Assembly: GCA_016790385.1 (NCBI GenBank)
Contig: JAEUNV010000586.1
Location: 1-5,763 of the forward strand
Length of the DNA: 5,763 nt
Direction of reading: 5' to 3'
From: Zoogloea sp.
GTDB lineage: Bacteria > Pseudomonadota > Gammaproteobacteria > Burkholderiales > Rhodocyclaceae
The notes beneath the pieces are model-generated. The model saw only the letters and a list, made by a program, of their open reading frames with translations. It searched no databases and was not told where the DNA came from. Below are positions 1 to 5,763 of the stretch, piece after piece. The first letter of the stretch is position 1; the number at the start of each line of letters is the position of its first letter. Made by a program: the position numbers and the translations under genes.

Positions 1-476
1 ACCAGGCGCGGCCGATGCACCAGGGCCCGGGCGATGGCGACGCGCTGCATCTCGCCACCGGAGAGCTCCCGCGGCCAGCTGCCGACCCGCTCCGCCAGGC
101 CTACCGCATCGAGCAGTTGGCGGGCCGGGGCTGCGGCGGCGGCCGCATCCAGGCCTTGCAACCAAAGGGGCAGGGCCACGTTCTGGCCGACCGTCAGGTG
201 GGGTAATACGTGAAAGGCCTGAAACACGAAGCCCAGCTTGTCCCGGCGCAAGCGGGTCAGGGCGTCTTCGTCGAGGCGGCCGTAGTCCTCCCCGTCCAGG
301 CACAGGCGGCCGCCATCGGGCCTATCCAGGCCGGCCACGAGATTGAGCAGGGTGGATTTGCCCACCCCCGATTCACCGACGATGGCCACGTATTCGCCGG
401 CTTGAAGCGTCAGAGACACGCCCCGAAGCACGGCACGGCCATTGAATTGGCGGGACAGCTTTTCGATTTCGAGCAT
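1..476 (-). CDS. ABC transporter ATP-binding protein, LolD/YbbA/MacB class (3' end cut by window edge)
   Basis: ATPase subunit of an ABC transporter, cytoplasmic and membrane-associated, coupling ATP hydrolysis to a permease not seen here. Reading leftward from the ATG at 476-474 gives 158 complete codons without a stop, then the window ends. Visible motifs: Walker A GESGVGKS at residues 34-41, Q-loop Gln86 in FVFQAFHVLPHLTVGQNV, and signature LSGGEMQR at 138-145. Walker B, D-loop and H-loop would lie beyond the left edge, so about one third of a usual 220-235 residue subunit is missing. The Q-loop context is typical of the LolD/YbbA/MacB (MacB-type, mechanotransmission) family, but substrate cannot be assigned without the permease, which would be expected further left. 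The start is chosen because MLEIEKLSRQF is a normal N-terminus for the family; no clear Shine-Dalgarno precedes it. It is divergent from hpnC. An open reading frame entering hpnC antisense from this side is spurious. Confidence 0.9.
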   Translation of the reverse strand, partial: MLEIEKLSRQFNGRAVLRGVSLTLQAGEYVAIVGESGVGKSTLLNLVAGLDRPDGGRLCLDGEDYGRLDEDALTRLRRDKLGFVFQAFHVLPHLTVGQNVALPLWLQGLDAAAAAAPARQLLDAVGLAERVGSWPRELSGGEMQRVAIARALVHRPRL

Positions 477-502
477 GGCGTATCAGAGAGCGGCGGGAGC
501 GG

Positions 503-531
503 TCGGTTCCGTTGCGTGGGCAGGGTATACT
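503..531 (+). promoter_or_regulatory. Putative hpnCDE promoter with -10 TATACT
   Basis: The 65-base region between the divergent ABC gene and hpnC contains TATACT at 526-531, a 5 of 6 match to the sigma-70 -10 consensus. At 17-base spacing the -35 position (503-508, TCGGTT) is a poor match. Expected initiation about 6-8 bases after the -10 would fall at roughly 537-539, only 3-5 bases before the hpnC ATG at 542. The element overlaps the palindrome GTATAC (525-530), so a weaker -10 (TATACC) also reads leftward toward the ABC gene. This is pattern matching only; there is no recognisable operator. Confidence 0.35.
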
Positions 532-541
532 CCGCGCGCCC

Positions 542-1363
542 ATGCCCGTCGACCATTACGAAAACTTCCCGGTTGCCTCCTTTCTGCTGCCCGCGCACCT
601 GCGCGAGCCGGTGGAGGCGATCTACGCCTTCGCGCGCAGCGCCGACGACATAGCCGACGAGGGCGACGCCCTGCCGGTGATGCGTCTGGCCCGCCTCAAT
701 GATTACCGCCGGGCATTGCTGGCCATCGAGCAGGGGCGCCCCTTCGACGACCCCACGCTGGTACCGATCTTTGAGCGCCTGGGGCGCAACATGCGGGCCT
801 ACAAACTGCCGGTCGGCCTGTTCCGCGATCTGCTCGACGCCTTCAGCCAGGACGTGGGCAAGACCCGCTATGCCGATTTTGCGGAGCTCTGCGACTACTG
901 TCGTCGTTCCGCCAACCCGGTGGGTCGCCTGCTGCTGTGCCTTTACCAAGCCGACACCCCCGACAACCTGGCCATGTCCGACCAGATCTGCACCAGCCTG
1001 CAACTGATCAATTTCTGGCAGGACGTTGCGGTGGATTGGCAGAAGCAGCGCATCTACCTGCCCCAGGCCGATATGGCCCGTTTTGGCGTGAGCGAGGCGT
1101 GCATTGCAGCCGGCGAGGTGAGCCACGAGTTTTCCGCCCTGATGGATTTCGAGATCCAGCGGGCGCGCAACATGATGCTCAAAGGCGCGCCCCTCGCGCA
1201 CCGCCTGCCCGGCCGCATCGGCTGGGAACTGCGCCTGATCGTACAAGGGGGGCTCGCCGTGCTCGAAAAGATCGAGGCCAGCGGCTACGACATCTTCAAA
1301 TACCGGCCGACCCTCGGCAAGACAGACTGGCTGCGCCTCGCCTGGCGCGCCGCCACCCGGTGA
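542..1363 (+). CDS. hpnC: Hydroxysqualene synthase HpnC
   Basis: Trans-isoprenyl diphosphate synthase (squalene/phytoene synthase fold), 273 residues, a usual length for HpnC. In the characterised HpnCDE pathway it converts presqualene diphosphate, made by HpnD, to hydroxysqualene. The first aspartate-rich motif is DDIADE at residues 35-40 and the second is D161-x3-D165 in FWQDVAVDW, both used for Mg2+-diphosphate binding. The N-terminus VDHYENFPVASFLLP and the FWQDVAVDWQKQRIYLP block separate HpnC from HpnD, whose second motif is IIRDVGEDARRGR. Start: ATG 542 places the family-typical N-terminus at residue 3. An in-frame TTG at 512 would add ten residues with no family resemblance and would span the putative -10. 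No Shine-Dalgarno lies directly upstream of 542. It is the first gene of hpnCDE, and hpnD starts 5 bases after its stop. Family assignment is strong; the reaction is inferred from the family. Confidence 0.93.
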   Translation: MPVDHYENFPVASFLLPAHLREPVEAIYAFARSADDIADEGDALPVMRLARLNDYRRALLAIEQGRPFDDPTLVPIFERLGRNMRAYKLPVGLFRDLLDAFSQDVGKTRYADFAELCDYCRRSANPVGRLLLCLYQADTPDNLAMSDQICTSLQLINFWQDVAVDWQKQRIYLPQADMARFGVSEACIAAGEVSHEFSALMDFEIQRARNMMLKGAPLAHRLPGRIGWELRLIVQGGLAVLEKIEASGYDIFKYRPTLGKTDWLRLAWRAATR

Positions 1364-1368
1364 CACCC

Positions 1369-2205
1369 ATGAGCGATCCCCACGCCTACTGCCAGGAAAA
1401 AGCCGCCAGCAGCGGCTCCAGCTTCTACTACAGCTTCATGTTTCTGCCCCCCGAGCGGCGCCAGGCCATCACCGCCCTGTACGCCTTCTGCCGGGAGGTG
1501 GACGACGTGGTGGACGAATGCCACGACATGCAGATCGCCCAGACCAAGCTCGACTGGTGGCGCCAGCAGGTGGCTCTGGTCTTTGACGGCGAGCCCCAGC
1601 ACCCGGTGGGCCAGGCCCTGAAGGACGTCACCCGGCACTTCAACCTGCCCCGCGAGCAACTGCTGGAGATCATCGACGGCATGCAGATGGACCTGATGCA
1701 GACCCGCTACCTGGACTGGAAGGCCCTGCATCTTTATTGCTACCGCGTGGCCAGCGTGGTGGGGCTGCTGTCGGCCGAGATCTTCGGCTACACCAATCGC
1801 CAGACGCTCAAGTACGCCCACGACCTGGGCCTGGCCTTCCAGCTCACCAACATCATCCGCGACGTGGGGGAGGACGCCCGGCGCGGACGCGTCTACCTGC
1901 CCATCGACGAGTTGCAGCGCTTCAACGTACCCGCCCGGCAGATCCTTGACGGCCAGTATTCGGAAGACTTCCGCAAGCTCATGGGCTTCCAGGCCGAACG
2001 GGCGCGCCAGCTCTACGACCAGGCCTTCGCCCAATTGCCCGCCGAAGACCGCAAGGCCCAGCGCCCAGGGCTGATCATGGCCGCGATCTACCGCAGTTTG
2101 CTCGACGAGATCGAGGCCGACGGCTTCCTCGTGCTCGACCGGCGCACCTCCCTGACGCCCCTGCGCAAGATCTGGCTGGCCGGCGTGACCTGGTTCAAGG
2201 GATGA
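1369..2205 (+). CDS. hpnD: Presqualene diphosphate synthase HpnD
   Basis: Squalene/phytoene synthase family protein of 278 residues. In the HpnCDE pathway it condenses two farnesyl diphosphates head-to-head to presqualene diphosphate, the substrate of HpnC. The first aspartate-rich motif is DDVVDE at 45-50 after YAFCREV; YRVASVVG at 125-132 is the conserved family block; the second motif is D165-x3-D169 in NIIRDVGEDARRGRVYLP. Both motifs are intact, so it should be active. The N-terminal pattern (CQEKAASSGSSFYYSF, then FLPPERRQAITALYAFCR) is typical of HpnD and also resembles bacterial phytoene synthases (CrtB). The adjacent hpnC and hpnE favour HpnD. Start: ATG 1369 lies 5 bases after the hpnC stop and gives the expected N-terminus; the frame stays open upstream into hpnC but that translation is an out-of-frame shadow of hpnC. 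There is no obvious ribosome binding site, which suggests translational coupling to hpnC. Confidence 0.94.
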   Translation: MSDPHAYCQEKAASSGSSFYYSFMFLPPERRQAITALYAFCREVDDVVDECHDMQIAQTKLDWWRQQVALVFDGEPQHPVGQALKDVTRHFNLPREQLLEIIDGMQMDLMQTRYLDWKALHLYCYRVASVVGLLSAEIFGYTNRQTLKYAHDLGLAFQLTNIIRDVGEDARRGRVYLPIDELQRFNVPARQILDGQYSEDFRKLMGFQAERARQLYDQAFAQLPAEDRKAQRPGLIMAAIYRSLLDEIEADGFLVLDRRTSLTPLRKIWLAGVTWFKG

Positions 2206-3527
2206 GCTCGCCCCCGCAAGTGGCCGTGATTGGTGGCGGCTATGCCGGCTTTGCCGCGGCGGTCACCCTGGCCCGGGGTGGCGCCCGGGTAAGCCTCTTC
2301 GAATCCTCGCGCACCCTGGGCGGTCGAGCGCGGGTCGTCGAGACGGACGGATACCGGATCGACAACGGCCAGCACATCCTGCTGGGCGCCTATGCGGAAA
2401 CCCTGCGCATGCTGCGGCTGGTCGGCGTGAAGCCCCGGTCCCTGCTGACCCGGCGCCTCGCCCTGGTCTATCCAGGCCTGTGCGCACTGCGCGCCGCCCC
2501 CCTGCCCGCACCGCTGCACCTGGCCTTCGGCCTGCTGCGAGCCCGGGGTTTGAGCTGGACCGACAAGCGTGCGATGGCCCGCCTGATGGGGCAGCTCAAG
2601 GGCCAGGCCTATCGCATCGATCCCGATCGCAGCGTTGCCACGCTGCTGGCCGAATCCAATCAGACCGACACCCTCAACCGGCTGATCTGGGAACCCTTGT
2701 GCATTGCCGCGCTGAACACCCCGGTTGGCGACGCCTCGGCTCAGGTCTTTGCCAACGTGCTCCGCGACAGTCTGGCGGCAGCCGCCTCGGCGTCAGATCT
2801 GCTGATTCCACGGGTCGATCTTTCGGAGCTCTTCCCGGTGCCGGCATCGCGCTGGCTGGCAATGCGCGGCCATCAGGTCCGCACCGCCGAACCGGTAAAG
2901 TCGATCAGCTGGCTGGAAAGCGGCTATACCTTGGAAGGGGACCCGTGGCAAACGCTTTTCGAGCATGTGGTGATAGCCACCGCGCCGTACCACGTGGCTC
3001 CGCTGGTGGGCGCCCTGCCTGCGATGGAGCCGGTGGTCCGCTGCATTGCCGGCCTGCGTCATGAACCGATCGTCACCACCTGGCTGGCTTTTGATGGCCC
3101 GCTTCCGTTTCCTGAACCCATGATCGGCCTCACCGGTGGCTATGGTCAGTGGGCCTTCGACCGATCCGCCCTGGGCGGGCCGGAAGGTCTGGTCAGCGTG
3201 GTCATCAGCGCCCGTGGCGCTCACCAGGATGTGCAGAAGGATGCCCTTGAGATCGCTCTGATGAGCGAACTTCAGGCGGCCCTCGGGCCACTTCCGCCAC
3301 TTAAGTGGTCGCGCACGATCACCGAGAAACGGGCCACCTTTGCGTGCACACCCGGCGTCATTCGTCCAGACACCAGCACGCCGGAACCTGGAATCTGGCT
3401 GGCCGGTGACTACGTTGCGTCACCCTACCCGGCGACCCTGGAGGCCGCGGTCACCAGCGGGGTGACAGCTGCCCGACGCATCCTCAAGCGCTGCGGCCTC
3501 AAAGAGAGCCCACTGCTGCTGGACTGA
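2202..3527 (+). CDS. hpnE: Hydroxysqualene dehydroxylase HpnE (FAD-dependent)
   Basis: FAD-dependent oxidoreductase of the amine oxidase/phytoene desaturase superfamily, 441 residues, close to the usual HpnE length. In the characterised pathway HpnE reductively removes the hydroxyl of hydroxysqualene to give squalene. Visible features: the Rossmann dinucleotide-binding motif IGGGYAGFAAA at 10-20 with Glu34 at the end of the second strand; LGGRAR at 39-44; DNGQHILLG at 54-62, characteristic of this family; and the C-terminal FAD-contact block WLAGDYVASPYPATLEAAVTSG at 399-420. No signal peptide is seen; the glycine-rich N-terminus is the FAD motif. The ATG overlaps the hpnD stop as ATGA (2202-2205), indicating coupled translation; a short AAGG just before it is too close to be a good ribosome binding site. 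From about position 2600 third-codon positions look somewhat less GC-rich than in hpnC and hpnD. It is the last gene of the operon; the next gene converges 27 bases away with no clear terminator between them. A carotenoid desaturase is the alternative, disfavoured by context. Confidence 0.92.
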   Translation: MSSPPQVAVIGGGYAGFAAAVTLARGGARVSLFESSRTLGGRARVVETDGYRIDNGQHILLGAYAETLRMLRLVGVKPRSLLTRRLALVYPGLCALRAAPLPAPLHLAFGLLRARGLSWTDKRAMARLMGQLKGQAYRIDPDRSVATLLAESNQTDTLNRLIWEPLCIAALNTPVGDASAQVFANVLRDSLAAAASASDLLIPRVDLSELFPVPASRWLAMRGHQVRTAEPVKSISWLESGYTLEGDPWQTLFEHVVIATAPYHVAPLVGALPAMEPVVRCIAGLRHEPIVTTWLAFDGPLPFPEPMIGLTGGYGQWAFDRSALGGPEGLVSVVISARGAHQDVQKDALEIALMSELQAALGPLPPLKWSRTITEKRATFACTPGVIRPDTSTPEPGIWLAGDYVASPYPATLEAAVTSGVTAARRILKRCGLKESPLLLD

Positions 3528-3554
3528 AACCGCCCTCGTCGACCGGCACTTGGC

Positions 3555-4283
3555 TCAGGCCGACGCACCTTCCACGAGACGGCCGGCGGACAGCCGCAGC
3601 GTCCGGCCACAACGCGCCGCCAGGGCGTTGTCATGGGTGACGAGGACGAGGGTCGTGCCAGCCTCCCGGTTCAGCGAAAACATCAATTCAATCACTGCGT
3701 CGCCGGTCGCCACGTCCAGGTTGCCCGTGGGCTCGTCGGCCAGCACCAGGGCCGGACGCGGTGCAAAGGCCCGCGCGACGGCTACCCGCTGCTGCTCCCC
3801 CCCCGAAAGCTGACGCGGGTAGTGCCCCATGCGCGCGCCCAGGCCTACCCGCTCGAGCCACAGTTCCGCCTCCTTGCGGGCATCGCCACGGCCGGCCAGT
3901 TCCAGAGGGAGCATCACGTTTTCGAGGGCCGTCAGCGCCGGCAGAAGCTGGAAGGACTGGAAGACGAAGCCCACGCAGGCGCCCCGCAGCGCTGCCCGCC
4001 CATCCTCGTCGAGGGCAAACAGGTCTTGACCGCGTATATGCACCCCCCCGCCGCTCGGCTCGTCCAGCCCCGCCAGCAGACCAAGCAGCGTGGACTTGCC
4101 GGAGCCCGACGCGCCGACAATCGCCACGGCTTCGCCAGCCAGAATGCGGAAGGACACATCGTCCAGGATACGCAAGGTATTGCCGTCATCGGACGTGACG
4201 GCCCGGCTCAGGCCGCTCACCTCGACAACCGGTGCAAGCGTGGCAGCGGCCGTGGAGGAATCGTTGGAGGTTCGGGTCAGCAT
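3555..4283 (-). CDS. ybbA: YbbA-like ABC transporter ATP-binding protein
   Basis: Complete ABC ATPase of 242 residues with every catalytic motif: Walker A GASGSGKS at 57-64, Q-loop Gln109 in VGFVFQSFQLLPALTALENV, signature LSGGEQQR at 159-166, Walker B LVLADEP at 179-185, D-loop GNLD at 187-190 and switch His217 in VTHD. The run FSLNREAGTTLVLVTHD followed by LAARCGRTLRL closely resembles E. coli YbbA as I recall it; LolD and MacB ATPase domains are near relatives. These ATPases work with MacB/FtsX-type permeases, but none is adjacent: downstream is convergent hpnE and upstream is guaB. Start: ATG 4283 gives a length near the 228-233 usual for the family, plus a Ser/Thr/Ala-rich N-terminal tail of about 17 residues. 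The frame stays open to a GTG at 4409, but that start precedes the guaB terminator hairpin and the extra sequence has no family resemblance. No strong Shine-Dalgarno is seen. The substrate is unknown. Confidence 0.9.
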   Translation of the reverse strand: MLTRTSNDSSTAAATLAPVVEVSGLSRAVTSDDGNTLRILDDVSFRILAGEAVAIVGASGSGKSTLLGLLAGLDEPSGGGVHIRGQDLFALDEDGRAALRGACVGFVFQSFQLLPALTALENVMLPLELAGRGDARKEAELWLERVGLGARMGHYPRQLSGGEQQRVAVARAFAPRPALVLADEPTGNLDVATGDAVIELMFSLNREAGTTLVLVTHDNALAARCGRTLRLSAGRLVEGASA

Positions 4284-4368
4284 GGAGATGTGGAGTGCGC
4301 GCGCAGCGATAGGTTCAGCGCCAGCGTAACGCGAGTCCGTGACAAGACGCGCGCAAACCGCTGCGCTT

Positions 4369-4398
4369 GAATAAACAAGGGCGACCCGAAGGCCGCCC
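4369..4398 (-). terminator. Intrinsic terminator of guaB (UUCG tetraloop hairpin)
   Basis: Read on the minus strand, GGGCGGCC-TTCG-GGTCGCCC (4398 to 4379) forms an 8-base-pair stem with one G-U wobble and a C(UUCG)G tetraloop, followed at once by TTGTTTATTC. It begins 26 bases after the guaB stop codon. On the plus strand the wobble becomes an A-C mismatch and no U-tract follows, so it acts for leftward transcription only. A smaller 5-base-pair hairpin (GCGCA/TGCGC, 4351-4366) lies just beyond it and is probably incidental. Confidence 0.8.
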
Positions 4399-4424
4399 CT
4401 GCTCACCACCCGGCACTGTACAAA

Positions 4425-5763
<1,339 letters not shown>

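Noticed and set aside
512..541. TTG at 512 as the hpnC start
   Set aside because: It would add MRGQGILRAP, which does not resemble HpnC N-termini, and it spans the best -10 element; ATG 542 gives the expected family start.
410..1366. A 318-codon open frame on the minus strand antisense to hpnC
   Set aside because: Its translation has no recognisable domain and low-complexity composition typical of the reverse complement of a GC-rich gene. It fully overlaps hpnC, whose motifs are clear, and at its left end it runs into the start of the ABC ATPase in another frame.
1285..2034. A 249-codon open frame on the minus strand antisense to hpnD
   Set aside because: Mirror image of a GC-rich coding region, rich in His/Gly/Val/Ala without motifs; hpnD is unambiguous.
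3537..3565. Imperfect inverted repeat CGTCG...CGACG in the hpnE/ybbA gap
   Set aside because: Only 5 pairs plus 2 after a mismatch, a 13-base loop, and no U-tract on either strand; not credible as a terminator.
4282..4329. Short plus-strand frame starting at ATG 4282, considered as a remnant of a divergent tesA
   Set aside because: Only 15 codons to a stop and no resemblance to a TesA signal peptide or SGNH motif.
4340..4345. TTGTCA on the minus strand as a -35 element for ybbA
   Set aside because: A good hexamer, but the sequence 16-18 bases downstream (GGCGCT region) is not -10-like, so no promoter is annotated.
3633..4370. A 245-codon open frame on the plus strand opposite the YbbA-like ATPase
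   Set aside because: No motif is visible and it overlaps a gene with all ABC ATPase motifs intact; treated as a shadow frame.
4284..4409. GTG at 4409 as the start of the YbbA-like ATPase
   Set aside because: The added 42 residues would be encoded across the guaB terminator hairpin and have no family counterpart; ATG 4283 gives a normal length.

Overview
The window is high-GC, densely packed bacterial chromosome. Gene content and protein style (GC-rich codon use, hpnCDE order, a YbbA-like ATPase, a proteobacterial-type GuaB) suggest a betaproteobacterium, perhaps of the Rhodocyclales (Azoarcus/Thauera/Azospira type). The taxonomic guess is inference; no rRNA or other marker is present to test it.

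Layout from left to right: (1) positions 1-476, minus strand, the N-terminal two thirds of an ABC transporter ATPase of the LolD/YbbA/MacB class, cut by the window edge. (2) A 65-base divergent intergenic region (477-541) with a TATACT -10-like element very close to the next start codon. (3) Positions 542-3527, plus strand, a compact three-gene operon hpnC-hpnD-hpnE, with a 5-base gap and then a 4-base ATGA overlap. (4) A 27-base convergent gap. (5) Positions 3555-4283, minus strand, a complete YbbA-like ABC ATPase with no permease gene next to it. (6) A 141-base intergenic region holding a good intrinsic terminator with a UUCG tetraloop. (7) Positions 4425-5763, minus strand, guaB (IMP dehydrogenase), missing about its first 43-44 codons because the window ends.

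The three hpn genes form the bacterial route to squalene. HpnD condenses two farnesyl diphosphates to presqualene diphosphate, HpnC converts this to hydroxysqualene, and the flavoenzyme HpnE reduces that to squalene, the precursor of hopanoids. No squalene-hopene cyclase (hpnF/shc) lies in the window, so the end product cannot be read from it. guaB commits IMP to guanine nucleotide synthesis and has no functional link to the hpn operon. The two ABC ATPases belong to families that usually drive lipoprotein release or other extrusion by mechanotransmission, but no partner is visible for either.

I found no mobile element, CRISPR array, RNA gene, repeat family or clearly new system. The region reads as ordinary core and metabolic chromosome; the points worth a second look concern promoter and start architecture, the orphan ATPase, and the terminator.
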